Positions 8,793-19,018 are shown, counted from the stretch's first letter. The stretch: 64,000 nt of DNA from Jonesiaceae bacterium BS-20 (GCA_039995105.1 CP146203.1:186001-250000), one strand, 5' to 3'. The notes: generated by a model from the sequence alone, not told the origin. Numbers and translations: made by a program.

Positions 8793-10262
8793 ATGAGCAC
8801 CGAATTTGATGCCGTAGTTGTGGGTTCAGGTCCCAATGGATTAGCCGCTGCAGTTATTTTGGCTCGCGCCGGGCTGGCCGTGACGGTCCTTGAAGCGCAA
8901 CCCACATACGGGGGAGGCGCCCGCACCGTTGATCTTGGTTTAGCTAGCGGGGTTGTTCATGACCTGTGCTCGGCTGTCCACCCCATGGGGGTTTCTTCCC
9001 CGTTCATGGTCGATTTTGATCTGGCCGCGCGTGGGGTTGAGTTGCTCGAGCCCGAGGTGCAATACGCCCAGCCTCTTGACAATGGCCGTGCCGGGTTGGC
9101 ATACCGGGACGTGGAACGTACCGCGCGGGAATTAGGCCCCGATGCCGCGGCTTGGATGAGCTTGATGGGCCCGCTGGCGAAACGGCCGGACGCGGTCATT
9201 GGGGCGGCACTTTCAGACAAGCGTAGTTTACCGCCACAAATGTTAAAGAATCTGTACGGTATTGCTCGTTTTGGGTTAGCCGTCGCTGAACAGGGGACCC
9301 CGCTATGGAACCTGCGATTCAAAGATGACGTAGCGCCCGCACTCTTGAGTGGGGTCGCCGCCCATGCCATCAATACGCTGCCTTCCATGGGGGGTGGCGG
9401 CACCGCAATCATGCTGGGAGCTCTGGCCCACTCCCACGGGTGGCCCATTCCACGTGGCGGGACAGGAACGATCACAGAGGCTCTCGTAGCGGACCTAGAA
9501 GCACACGGAGGACAGGTCTGGACGGATCATCCGGTGCGCTCACGTGCTGACCTGCCAACGGCCAAGGCCTACCTATTCGACACCACCCCAGCAGGTGCTC
9601 TGGAAATTCTTGGGCAAGAGATTCCGGGACCGCTGGCGCAAAAACTTGCCCGGTTCAAATACGGCAATGCCGCCGCCAAAGTGGATTTTGTTATTTCTGA
9701 GCCGGTTCCTTGGACTAACCCCGGGGTGGGTAAGTCGGGCACCGTCCACATAGGCGGAACACGCGCCGATCTTGTCCGTGGAGAACGACAAATCGCTGAG
9801 GGGAAGTTTCCGGATCAACCGGTTGTCCTGTTGAGTGATCCGAGCGTGGTGGACGAGGGGCGTATCCATGATGGGCTGCGTCCGCTGTGGACCTATGCCC
9901 ACGTTCCAGCTGGTTCGACTACGGACCCCACCGAGGCTATTACACGCCAAATTGAACGGTTTGCGCCCGGGTTTAGAGACACCATTGTGGCTTCACATGC
10001 GGTGCCAGCGGCTGAGATGGCCAAGGATAATGCCAACTACATTGGGGGAGACATTGCGGCAGGTGCGGCAACCCTATGGCAGATGTTTGCCCGGCCAACA
10101 CCAACCGCTAATCCCTACTCGCTAGGATCCAGGGGAATGTACCTGTGTTCCTCATCGACGCCTCCGGGACCAGGGGTGCATGGTTTGTCTGGAAAGTTTG
10201 CGGCTAAAAGGGTGCTCAAAGAGGTATTTGGGATCAAGGACTTACCAAACTTGGCACCCTAA
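8793..10262 (+). CDS. Phytoene-dehydrogenase-like FAD-dependent oxidoreductase
   Basis: This 489-residue flavoprotein belongs to the phytoene desaturase/PYROXD2-like superfamily. The FAD-binding motif GSGPNGLAAAVILARAG is at residues 11-27, followed by the acidic strand end VLEA and GGGARTV. The C-terminal FAD motif is GVHGLSGKFAAKRVL. No phytoene synthase or other carotenoid gene is nearby, so carotenoid synthesis is not supported; a general redox role is as likely. ATG 8793 follows a weak site (GGGGGACC), and the gene appears to stand alone. Confidence 0.88.
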   Translation: MSTEFDAVVVGSGPNGLAAAVILARAGLAVTVLEAQPTYGGGARTVDLGLASGVVHDLCSAVHPMGVSSPFMVDFDLAARGVELLEPEVQYAQPLDNGRAGLAYRDVERTARELGPDAAAWMSLMGPLAKRPDAVIGAALSDKRSLPPQMLKNLYGIARFGLAVAEQGTPLWNLRFKDDVAPALLSGVAAHAINTLPSMGGGGTAIMLGALAHSHGWPIPRGGTGTITEALVADLEAHGGQVWTDHPVRSRADLPTAKAYLFDTTPAGALEILGQEIPGPLAQKLARFKYGNAAAKVDFVISEPVPWTNPGVGKSGTVHIGGTRADLVRGERQIAEGKFPDQPVVLLSDPSVVDEGRIHDGLRPLWTYAHVPAGSTTDPTEAITRQIERFAPGFRDTIVASHAVPAAEMAKDNANYIGGDIAAGAATLWQMFARPTPTANPYSLGSRGMYLCSSSTPPGPGVHGLSGKFAAKRVLKEVFGIKDLPNLAP

Positions 10263-10440
10263 GGACAACGACGCTACGGAACGTTCAAGGATCACAAAAC
10301 GCAGTCCGGGGCAGGGTGTTCGCTCTTGTGAGCGGCGGGATCTACGCCAAAAAAATGCGACTGTGCGGGAGCACTTGTAGAGTTGAATACCTGAATGGAT
10401 TGGCTCAATAGCGAGCGATCCCAATCAGGAGGTGAGCGTC

Positions 10441-10977
10441 ATGAGTCAAGCCCCTAACCACGCCCCAAACCAAGACTCGAAGGTTCCGGAGAGTCCCGGA
10501 ACCAACCTGGAAGTGGTGCTGACGGAACCGGTACGGGACAAGAGTCCTGAGAGTTTGGTGGCGATGATCCGGCAAGTGGTACCGCTTGCCGGAGTTCCAC
10601 AATTTTTCGATCGAGCATACACCGAGATTGTGGCAGCGCTTCACCGGGTTCACCGATCACCCACGGGTCCGCCCTTAGGGGTGAGCTATGGCTTGCCAGG
10701 CGAGACCATCGATCTGGGTGCCGCTTTTCCAATTGCCACCGCAATACCTCAAGATGGCGATGTAACGACCGTGACGATCCCGGCTTGTGAGGTTGCAACG
10801 TTGACGGTCCACGGTGCCTACGATCAGATCAGCTCGGGTTATGACCGGTTGCTGACCTTTATTAATGAAATCGGAATGCAGCCGGGCCCGGTGGCCTGGG
10901 AGGAGTACCTCACCATGCCGGAGCCCGGCGGCAACCCAACATTGAACGTTACACAGCTGCGCTGGATGCTGGTTTGA
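10441..10977 (+). CDS. GyrI-like (AraC effector-binding-like) small-molecule-binding protein
   Basis: This 178-residue protein has a disordered, Pro/Asn-rich N-terminus (about 1-27) and a GyrI-like/SOUL-type domain. The end pattern of this domain is visible: PACEVATLTVHGAYDQI, a helix YDRLLTFINEIG, and WEEYLTMP before a final strand TQLRWMLV. The family binds hydrophobic or cationic ligands. No DNA-binding domain is fused. ATG 10441 is preceded by AGGAGG at ideal spacing; the in-frame GTG nine bases earlier overlaps that ribosome site and is rejected. Its 3' end overlaps the convergent HTTM gene by 29 bp. Confidence 0.82.
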   Translation: MSQAPNHAPNQDSKVPESPGTNLEVVLTEPVRDKSPESLVAMIRQVVPLAGVPQFFDRAYTEIVAALHRVHRSPTGPPLGVSYGLPGETIDLGAAFPIATAIPQDGDVTTVTIPACEVATLTVHGAYDQISSGYDRLLTFINEIGMQPGPVAWEEYLTMPEPGGNPTLNVTQLRWMLV

Positions 10978-11893
10978 TCCGAGCCCGCAGTCTTTGACCC
11001 TGGGTCTTGATCCACGGAGGGAACTTCTCAAGCGGGAAGAACGCGAACCAGCACACCACGGTTGGCAAGAAGTGAATACCCAGGGACAAGTAGGTAGCAA
11101 AGTGGAATGCGAAGAAGAAACTAATCGAGATGTAGAGCCACCTGCCCTTTAGGAACAGGACGGCGATCGAAAGGATCTCGATCAGGTACAGGCCCCACTG
11201 TGCAATCTTCAAAAGGAGTGGGAAATTTAGTGTCCATAGGATGAGGTCGGAGCCTCGGCGCATGAACGCCCAGGTGAAGACCGCGCTGTTGGGCCACGCC
11301 CACAGCGAGCCGCCGTTGGAGAAGACCTTGGAAAACACGGAACCAAAGTAGGTCAGTACGGTGGCGACTTGGGTGACTCGCAGCGCCCAGCCGGCTGCCT
11401 GGGACGGGGTCTTGTCAAAGAACTTGGCCGTGCCAACCGTGGGTAGCACCCATGTGGTCACCATGAGCGCCATGTGGTCGTGAGAGACGTAGGAGAAGCC
11501 TTGGGAGTTTTCCATCCAAGCCAGAAACAGGATTGCGACGGCCCAGCCTGAGGTCCGAGCGAACCAGCCGCAGGCGGCAATCAGGCAGGCAACGATCAGT
11601 GCAACCTGGACAAGTTGAGCGCCTAAAACCGTGGGATCGGGGAAGGGGATTGTACGCCCAATCCACAACGGTTTGTAGAACTCCGGCAAGTAGGAGTGCG
11701 GAATTACATCATTGGTCAAAAAGAACATGTCCCAGATGATGAATAGGTAGATCAATACACGAAAGACTGCCACGCGGGCCAAAGGAACTTCTGGGAAGCT
11801 CCACCGCCCAATCGCCGCCCAGATCTTGCGGGGAACGGAGGGGCTTGCTTGTGGCACGGTTCCGCTCAGTTCAGTAAATGATTTAGAAGTCAC
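10949..11893 (-). CDS. HTTM-domain multipass membrane protein
   Basis: A 314-residue integral membrane protein resembling the HTTM family (the membrane part shared with vitamin K-dependent gamma-carboxylase). There are about seven hydrophobic segments; characteristic pieces are LARVAVFRVLIYLFIIWDM, HDHMALMVTTWVLP, KVFSNGGSLW and FHFATYLSLGIHFLP. No carboxylase C-terminal region is present, so a carboxylation function should not be assumed. It overlaps the upstream gene by 4 bp (ATGA), indicating translational coupling, and the two probably work together at the membrane. Confidence 0.85.
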   Translation of the reverse strand: MTSKSFTELSGTVPQASPSVPRKIWAAIGRWSFPEVPLARVAVFRVLIYLFIIWDMFFLTNDVIPHSYLPEFYKPLWIGRTIPFPDPTVLGAQLVQVALIVACLIAACGWFARTSGWAVAILFLAWMENSQGFSYVSHDHMALMVTTWVLPTVGTAKFFDKTPSQAAGWALRVTQVATVLTYFGSVFSKVFSNGGSLWAWPNSAVFTWAFMRRGSDLILWTLNFPLLLKIAQWGLYLIEILSIAVLFLKGRWLYISISFFFAFHFATYLSLGIHFLPTVVCWFAFFPLEKFPPWIKTQGQRLRARIKPASSAAV

Positions 11894-12438
11894 TTCTTCT
11901 CCTTGGGAACGTACTCGCCGTAGTCACCCTGCACGGTCCAGGTCGTTAGGACTTCTACATCTTCCTCGCCCGTGGGTTTGCCGTCCTCTACGTACCTAAT
12001 GACCCGCTCCATCCGGAGCTCTACAAATGCAGGATTCTTAGGATTGCGCTCGCTGTACGCGCGGGCAATACCCTCAAGCATCTCGGGGTTGTCAATGATG
12101 CGTTGCACCTGGCCCTCAATCTCAGCGCGCTCAATGCCAATGCCCCCCTTACTCAGGGAGACCCCGCGGTCGTTACCCGCCTCGGTCAGAGCTCTGATGC
12201 GTACAGCTTTGGTTGGAGAATCTAGGGGGCGAGCGTAGGAATACTGGGATAGCGATCCCAGCGGGAACCAGTCATTTGTGCTGATGACTTGGGCGATCGA
12301 CAAGATGATCAACCCAATACCAACGAGGATGACCCGCCAAGATCTTTGGAGAGTGGAAAGACGCCGGACAGTGGGTGGAGACCCACCGTCGGGAGCTGAG
12401 GGGATAGACATAGGGACAATCATAATGAAAGGGACCAT
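11890..12438 (-). CDS. Single-pass membrane protein, partner of HTTM protein
   Basis: I do not recognise a named domain in this 182-residue protein. It has a short cytoplasmic N-terminus, one transmembrane helix (about 34-51, WRVILVGIGLIILSIAQVI) and an extracytoplasmic soluble domain ending VLTTWTVQGDYGEYVPKEKK. In actinobacteria a small DUF5819-like or hypothetical single-pass protein often precedes an HTTM gene; that is memory, not proof. The start is uncertain: ATG 12438, 12423 and 12411 are all in frame and none has a strong ribosome site. It is coupled to the HTTM gene by a 4-bp overlap. Confidence 0.7.
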   Translation of the reverse strand: MVPFIMIVPMSIPSAPDGGSPPTVRRLSTLQRSWRVILVGIGLIILSIAQVISTNDWFPLGSLSQYSYARPLDSPTKAVRIRALTEAGNDRGVSLSKGGIGIERAEIEGQVQRIIDNPEMLEGIARAYSERNPKNPAFVELRMERVIRYVEDGKPTGEEDVEVLTTWTVQGDYGEYVPKEKK

Positions 12439-12589
12439 GCCCGTGCGTCCATCTCAGGTCTGATTGGGAGGAGCTGAGGTTGGGGTCCATGAAAAACCGT
12501 GGGCGCGAGTTCTACGTGCGTGGCAGGAATGGGCAAACGGTTAGTTCTCTTGCCGTGAGCGAAATTTGCCCGAGTGTGGGGCAATCCGC

Positions 12590-12616
12590 CTTGCACTCGA
12601 GGGCGGTGAGTGCCAA
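12590..12616 (+). promoter_or_regulatory. Upstream CIRCE-like operator (HrcA site)
   Basis: CTTGCACTC - 9 nt - GAGTGCCAA, compared with consensus TTAGCACTC-N9-GAGTGCTAA. Three of 18 arm positions differ. It covers the -35 element and reaches into the -10, ideal for HrcA repression. Confidence 0.65.
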
Positions 12617-12623
12617 TATTGCA

Positions 12624-12650
12624 TTAGCACTCTAACCACTAGAGTGATAA
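12624..12650 (+). promoter_or_regulatory. CIRCE operator (HrcA site)
   Basis: TTAGCACTC - 9 nt - GAGTGATAA, one mismatch to the CIRCE consensus. It begins 5 bp after the -10 box, so it covers the transcription start region. HrcA itself is not in the window. Confidence 0.9.
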
Positions 12651-12712
12651 CGAACTTCGGTCGAGCAGTGAGGTTACCCTCCCTTTGAGTGACGTGAACT
12701 CTTTGGGAATAA

Positions 12713-14401
<1,689 letters not shown>

Positions 14402-14454
14402 TCCAACCCAATACCAATTCGGTTAACTCCAAGCGAGTTTGCCGTACGTATTAG

Positions 14455-14496
14455 CCAATGGCGCTGATCCTAGGTAACTAGGATCAGCGCCATTGG
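14455..14496. terminator. Bidirectional terminator between groEL and WXG100 gene
   Basis: A perfect 19-bp stem (14455-14473 with 14478-14496) closed by a GTAA tetraloop. It lies 54 nt after groEL and 26 nt beyond the stop of the convergent WXG100 gene, so it serves both. There is no T-run. Confidence 0.85.
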
Positions 14497-14522
14497 TGTT
14501 CGTGGATCTGATAAGAGGCCAC

Positions 14523-14813
14523 CTACATGGCGAAATTGCCGCGCACGAGGTTCTCAGCCTCCGCGTAGGTATGTGCGGTGCGGTCGAGAGCTTGGTGAAT
14601 GGAAAGCAACGCGGCGTCCACCTGCGCTTGGGTGCTTTGCCACTGCGCTGAAACTTCTTGAAACTGGAGAGAAGCTCCACCGTGCCAAGTGGATTGCAAC
14701 CCGGTGAGGTGAGCCATCATGGTGGCAACCTCGGAACGGATACGCTCTGCGGTTGCGGAAACGGTTGAACTTGCTTGTTGCACCTGAGAAACATCGACAG
14801 CAAAATTAGTCAT
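14523..14813 (-). CDS. WXG100-family (ESAT-6-like) secreted protein
   Basis: A 96-residue helical hairpin protein with the turn motif STWHGGAS (W-x-G) near residue 43 and a C-terminal YAEAE that fits the YxxxE type VII export signal. Such proteins are secreted as dimers by ESX/T7SS. No second WXG100 gene, EccC ATPase or other secretion component is adjacent, so it is an orphan that would have to use a secretion system encoded elsewhere. The SD is weak (GGAGTAATC before ATG). Family assignment is strong; the role is unknown. Confidence 0.9.
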   Translation of the reverse strand: MTNFAVDVSQVQQASSTVSATAERIRSEVATMMAHLTGLQSTWHGGASLQFQEVSAQWQSTQAQVDAALLSIHQALDRTAHTYAEAENLVRGNFAM

Positions 14814-14949
14814 GATTACTCCTGAGTTCTTAATGGATGTAAGGCACTCAACGGTAAGAATCTATCTGACTAGCACTGGGCTCTGCGCAACGATTTGGGC
14901 CAGACCTGTCTGATGCTTTGTCTTTACACAGCCTGTGGAAAACGAGAGG

Positions 14950-15663
14950 TCAGTCCGCGCAATGCAGTTCTAACGTAAGGGCTTCTTTTTCTAGCCGGGC
15001 CCGCTCCGCAATGAGGTTTTGGCGGGCGGTGTCTTCCCAAGCGGCGGCTGCAGCGGTTGTGTAGAGGTGAGGCCGGTCCAGCAATTTAGTGATAATCCGT
15101 AGCCGGGTACGCACAAAATCTAGGACCGGAATGTGCGCGTATTCCTGACGGATATCAACCAGGTACTCGCGGTACCGCTGTGGATCAGCCTTTAAAATTG
15201 CTAAATCTGCGTCATTAAGAACACCCGAATCTAGGTCCGCCTTGACGGGTTTGTGGCGCACCAGGTTGGTTACCAAAGCAGATACCCGCTCGGCGGTTGC
15301 TACGGGCACACCGAGGCCAGTGAGTTGTTCGCGGGCGAGTGCCCCGCTGGCTACTTCATCTTCACCTGCCTGATTGGAATATGCCTGCTTGGCCTGCGCA
15401 GAGAATACTGCGCCGTGGTACCAAGCGGCCAAGCGCACCAAATCGGGGTCGTGGGCTTCTTCCGCCAACTCATCAACGTGTGTAAGGACAGCAACGAGGT
15501 GCCTAGGGCCGTGGTACAGGCGACCGGGCTCCGACCAGCGGTCCAATAGATCCCGACAAGTACCAATCAACTCAGCCTCGTTAGCGGTAGCACCCGCGGC
15601 TAAACAACTACGAATCCATGATGACAGTAGCCACTGAGGCGCCTGTGCAGTCTGGGTGAACAT
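14950..15663 (-). CDS. HD-superfamily hydrolase-like protein (COG4339 type)
   Basis: A 237-residue all-helical protein resembling predicted metal-dependent HD phosphohydrolases. Recognisable are RLYHGPRHL, AAWYHGAVF, an acidic EDEVASG, LVRHKP, NDADLAIL and YREYLVDIRQEY. The position where the family has the His-Asp dyad reads H-G here (CAC GGC), so one expected metal ligand is absent. It may therefore be non-catalytic, or use other ligands. ATG 15663 follows AGGTAGG. It is the last gene of the run RR-HK-(small ORF)-HD on the minus strand, with gaps of a few bases, so it is probably cotranscribed with the two-component system. Confidence 0.78.
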   Translation of the reverse strand: MFTQTAQAPQWLLSSWIRSCLAAGATANEAELIGTCRDLLDRWSEPGRLYHGPRHLVAVLTHVDELAEEAHDPDLVRLAAWYHGAVFSAQAKQAYSNQAGEDEVASGALAREQLTGLGVPVATAERVSALVTNLVRHKPVKADLDSGVLNDADLAILKADPQRYREYLVDIRQEYAHIPVLDFVRTRLRIITKLLDRPHLYTTAAAAAWEDTARQNLIAERARLEKEALTLELHCAD

Positions 15664-15666
15664 GAC

Positions 15667-15849
15667 CTACCTACTTGAGTAACCAAACGCAGTTAGGCCA
15701 GCAAATGCTGGTCCGGTGAGGCTCCATACAAGCATGAGCCCCAAAATGACATGGTAGACCTGTTTGCTCCCCGAAGGTAACCGAATATCTCCCACGGCCC
15801 AAACGTTGGGCAAAATGTTATAGAAACTGCCGTGGCCCGCGAAATCCAA
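15667..15849 (-). CDS. Possible small single-pass membrane protein
   Basis: A 60-codon frame fills the gap between the sensor kinase stop (15858) and the HD gene start (15663), leaving 8 and 3 bp. The start would be TTG 15849, or a GTG further in giving about 42 residues (VGDIRLPSGSKQVYH...). The C-terminal half is one clear hydrophobic helix (VYHVILGLMLVWSLTGPAFAG) followed by SSR. No ribosome site is convincing, and a 6-bp hairpin (15797-15811) lies inside. The snug fit and membrane-like composition argue for a real gene; the weak start argues against. Confidence 0.35.
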   Translation of the reverse strand: MDFAGHGSFYNILPNVWAVGDIRLPSGSKQVYHVILGLMLVWSLTGPAFAGLTAFGYSSR

Positions 15850-15857
15850 TGCTGATG

Positions 15858-17417
15858 TTAGACCGCTGGATCATGTGGGCCTGAACCGACCGGTTGTGTT
15901 GGCAACTCAATACGAACGGTAACGCCACCGCCTTCGGTGTCCAGAATAGTTGCGTTCCCGCCGTGTGCTGCCAAGATTGCAGACACAATTGCCAAGCCCA
16001 AGCCGGAACCGCCCGAGGCCCGGTTCCGGGAGGAATCAACACGGTAAAACCGTTCAAAGATCTTCTCGCGGTGCTCAGGCAAGATGCCACGGCCGTGATC
16101 GATCACCTCTAGTACGGCAGAGGTCCCTGAGTCATTTAACCCGACCAAGATTTCGACCGGGGTGCCTTGATCGGTATGCCGTGCCACGTTTCCAATCAGG
16201 TTGGCCAAAACCTGACGTAGGCGATCTTCGTCTGCCAACGCAGTGGTAGAAGCAACGGCGGATTTTCCGTCCAACCCTAGTACGCGCACCTTGCGGCTGG
16301 GGTCAAGGGCGTGGAGATCACTGGCACTATCGACTGCTAAAACAGTAAGGTCCACGGGTTCAAAGCGGAGGTTGCGACCTTCGTCTAGGCGGGCGAGGTG
16401 CAAGAGGTCTTCAACCAAGTTCCCCATCCGCGTGGCCGAGTTCTCAATCCGGCGCATGGTGTCATCGAGAGCGTCCTTATCCGGCAGCGCCCCCATCCGG
16501 TATAGCTCCCCGTAGCCACGAATCGCCGCAAGCGGAGTACGTAATTCATGTGAGGCATCGGAAACAAACCGGCGCATGCGCATCTCGGAAGCCTCGCGGT
16601 CGGCAAAGCCTTGCTCAATCTGAGAAAGCATCGTGTTGAGCGACTGAGCCAAACTCCCCACCTCGGTGGTGGGAGGGGCAGGGAGCACCCGTCGAGTCAG
16701 ATCGCCCTTGGCGATCGCCGCCGCCGTGCGCTCAATATTGGCAAGGGGACGCAGCGACTGACGGACGGCCACCGCGCCGGCAATCCCACCGCACAGCGTA
16801 ATAGCCAAACCAGAGAGGAACAGCACCCGCTGGATCTGGGCCACAATTGCCAGCGAATCCGTAAGTGGTAATGCCACGAAGATCTCGCCAACAAGGGCGC
16901 CTTCGGTGGTGGAAACATCACGAACCAAGACCCGCCACTTGGTTTCGGTGATAACCGCATCGGTGGTGAAGGGGTCGGAGGGAGGACGTGCCGCTGTGCC
17001 AGCTAGGTTGACAAGGTACTTAGATAGGTCGGGAACCCCACGGTTAATGGCCGTGTCGGACTGAACCCACGGTGTCACGGTTCCATCTAGCTCACGTAGG
17101 GCGAGGTAGTAGTCACTGGGAAGCAAGTCATTGCCCTGACCGCGGTCGTTTAAGATTTGCCCCGCGATCGTGGAATATGTGGTGGAAAGATCCCGGTCAA
17201 CCTGATTAATCAGGTACGTCTTGAGCAGGGTTGTAGTCAGTAAAGAAGCAGCTCCCAGGCCCAGCAAGAGGATTGCCATGACAAGTGAGACAAGACGAGT
17301 GCTGAGCGGCATTCTTGCAAGCCATGCACGGGCCGGACCCACGTGGGTGCCCAGAGGTTCCCTGTGGTGGTGTACGGGGGGTGTGTAAGCGGCGGGAGGC
17401 GGCGGAACTGGTTGCAC
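15858..17417 (-). CDS. Two-component sensor histidine kinase
   Basis: This 519-residue kinase has a Pro-rich cytoplasmic N-terminus (1-34), TM1 (about 41-64), an extracellular sensor domain (about 65-185), TM2 (about 187-212), HAMP, and an H-box VSDASHELRTPLAAIRGYG with phospho-accepting H290. The ATPase domain has N-box VLANLIGNVARHT, G1 DHGRGI, F-box FERFYR and G2 GGSGLGLAI. The H-box region most resembles the PhoR/TrcS/TcrY group of actinobacteria. It starts 5 bp after its response regulator. The signal is unknown; the extracellular domain has no conserved ligand motif I can name. Confidence 0.95.
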   Translation of the reverse strand: MQPVPPPPAAYTPPVHHHREPLGTHVGPARAWLARMPLSTRLVSLVMAILLLGLGAASLLTTTLLKTYLINQVDRDLSTTYSTIAGQILNDRGQGNDLLPSDYYLALRELDGTVTPWVQSDTAINRGVPDLSKYLVNLAGTAARPPSDPFTTDAVITETKWRVLVRDVSTTEGALVGEIFVALPLTDSLAIVAQIQRVLFLSGLAITLCGGIAGAVAVRQSLRPLANIERTAAAIAKGDLTRRVLPAPPTTEVGSLAQSLNTMLSQIEQGFADREASEMRMRRFVSDASHELRTPLAAIRGYGELYRMGALPDKDALDDTMRRIENSATRMGNLVEDLLHLARLDEGRNLRFEPVDLTVLAVDSASDLHALDPSRKVRVLGLDGKSAVASTTALADEDRLRQVLANLIGNVARHTDQGTPVEILVGLNDSGTSAVLEVIDHGRGILPEHREKIFERFYRVDSSRNRASGGSGLGLAIVSAILAAHGGNATILDTEGGGVTVRIELPTQPVGSGPHDPAV

Positions 17418-17422
17418 GGAAT

Positions 17423-18157
17423 TTACGACTTTGCGGGCTGGCGCAGGAGGTAGCCAACGCCGCGCTTTGTGGTGATGAGCGGTACGGCCTTGGAACCATC
17501 CGGCAACTCAATATTGTCAATCTTGCGGCGCAAATAAGAAATATATGACTCGACGATGTTGGCGTCTCCACCCCAGTCGTAATCCCAAACGTGATCCAAG
17601 ATCTGGGTCTTAGATAGGACGCGTCCGGGGTTCAACATGAGGTAACGCAAGAGTTTGAACTCGGTGGGAGATAGGTCAATGGCTACCCCAGCGCGGTGAA
17701 CTTCATGAGAGTCATCATCGAGTTCGAGGTCATGGAATTTTATTGTTGAGCCAGAGTCATCTTCCGGCTGAGTACGGCGGAGAACAGCACGGATCCTAGC
17801 CACAACTTCTTCCAAACTAAACGGCTTGGTGACGTAGTCGTCCCCACCCACGGTCAGACCGGTGATCTTGTCTGCGGTGTCATCGCGTGCGGTAAGGAAC
17901 AGCACGGGAAACTGCAAACCGCGCTCACGCAGGCGGCGGGTTACTGAAAATCCATCCAGATCCGGCAGCATGACATCCAGAACAACAAGGTCCGGTTCCT
18001 GCTCGGTGATGAGTTCAATGGCGCTCATGCCATCGCTTGCGGCAAATACTTCGAAGCCGGCAAAGCGCAGGGAAGTGGAAAGGAGTTCTCTGATGTTTGG
18101 TTCGTCATCTACAACCACCAGGCGTGCTTCATATTTGGCCATATCACTAGCATGCAC
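17423..18157 (-). CDS. OmpR-family response regulator (PhoP/TcrX-like)
   Basis: The receiver domain has DDE acidic pocket, phospho-acceptor D61 in VVLDVMLPDLDGF, the switch Thr in LFLTARD and the Lys in VTKPFS. The C-terminal winged helix contains SPTEFKLLRYLMLNPGRVLS and VVESYISYLRRKID-type residues (here IVESYISYLRRKID), then TTKRGVGYLL. It is closest by eye to M. tuberculosis PhoP/TcrX. The start is ATG 18157 or ATG 18142; neither has a strong ribosome site, and the domain begins after both. It forms an operon with the kinase. Confidence 0.94.
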   Translation of the reverse strand: MHASDMAKYEARLVVVDDEPNIRELLSTSLRFAGFEVFAASDGMSAIELITEQEPDLVVLDVMLPDLDGFSVTRRLRERGLQFPVLFLTARDDTADKITGLTVGGDDYVTKPFSLEEVVARIRAVLRRTQPEDDSGSTIKFHDLELDDDSHEVHRAGVAIDLSPTEFKLLRYLMLNPGRVLSKTQILDHVWDYDWGGDANIVESYISYLRRKIDNIELPDGSKAVPLITTKRGVGYLLRQPAKS

Positions 18158-18277
18158 CCGGTACCTGTGGAATTGCTGAATAATGGCTGAGAACTCTTAA
18201 GAATCTTTGAAAAGGTAGAAAGTCACCAAGGATGTACGCGCTTTTGGATGATGACTGGCTACGGGACCCAACAACGG

Positions 18278-18312
18278 TGTCGCTTCCCACCAACACGTGG
18301 CGGGAAGCGACA
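18278..18312. terminator. Hairpin downstream of NYN gene
   Basis: A 10-bp stem GTCGCTTCCC / GGGAAGCGAC with inner CAC/GTG pairing lies about 36 nt past the NYN stop on the minus strand. No T-run. It sits between the NYN gene and the start of the two-component operon. Confidence 0.5.
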
Positions 18313-18347
18313 ACTGAACACAAACGCTAGGTGTGGTGCGCGGGTTG

Positions 18348-18926
18348 CTAAATGTACCGCAGTGGATCGAACTCTGCGATGGGGATAATCCGTACTCGAG
18401 GAAGCGGCGTAGTAAATGCCCCTACGGTGTCTTCGAGGTCGTAGAAGATGAGGCCCTTATCCGCCAAGGCAGCCATCTGGCCGTTGACGAACTCTCTAAA
18501 GCACAGCAGGCCCACCCTGCGGTCCTCGCCGAGTAGTGCCTCGATTTGGGGAATGAAATCGCCATCGTGGCTGGCAAGCAGGACGTCCCCGTCGGTTTCC
18601 TTGATTGCTTCGAGGGTGCGCTGAATACCCATGTCTACAACCGACTCGTGTGAAGCGCCAGCTAGGGGAATAGGACGGTAGCCCATGGCTAAGAGTGCCT
18701 GAACAAAAGGCATGGGCATCTGCCCGGATGATGCGTTTAAGAAGAACAGCGGATTAACGGGTTGATCCCATAGTTCATTAACAAACTCGACAATGCGGTC
18801 CCACCGGGGCCGCTCATCTGGATTTGGGCGGTGTCCTAAGACGTTTAACCCGAGGGTCGCATCAATGTTCTCGCCGTCAATTAGCAAGTAGGTTGTGCGC
18901 TCCGGGCGGATAGTTATTCCTGACAT
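18348..18926 (-). CDS. NYN-domain (LabA-like, PIN-fold) putative nuclease
   Basis: A protein of about 192 residues with a NYN/PIN-type RNase fold. The first acidic strand is TYLLIDGENID, the helix contains VDMGIQRTLEAI with a conserved Asp, and the third acidic site is LLASHDGDFIPQ. Together these supply the metal-binding Asp residues of the family. The C-terminal PLPRVRIIPIAEFDPLRY is typical of the actinobacterial group. It probably processes or degrades RNA; the target is unknown. The start is uncertain: ATG 18926 (MSGITIRPERTTYLL) fits the domain edge, but ATG 18959 is also in frame. Confidence 0.85.
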   Translation of the reverse strand: MSGITIRPERTTYLLIDGENIDATLGLNVLGHRPNPDERPRWDRIVEFVNELWDQPVNPLFFLNASSGQMPMPFVQALLAMGYRPIPLAGASHESVVDMGIQRTLEAIKETDGDVLLASHDGDFIPQIEALLGEDRRVGLLCFREFVNGQMAALADKGLIFYDLEDTVGAFTTPLPRVRIIPIAEFDPLRYI

Positions 18927-19018
18927 ACCCCAACTGTATGTGCTGCGGACAGTAAACATAGAGTCGGGTTCTTAATGCTCATCCAACTGAACTAACTCCC
19001 GGGCCAAATACCCAGTAG

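Noticed and set aside
8793-10262. Carotenoid biosynthesis gene
   Set aside because: The flavoprotein fold is right, but no phytoene synthase, cyclase or prenyltransferase is nearby, so only the superfamily is claimed.
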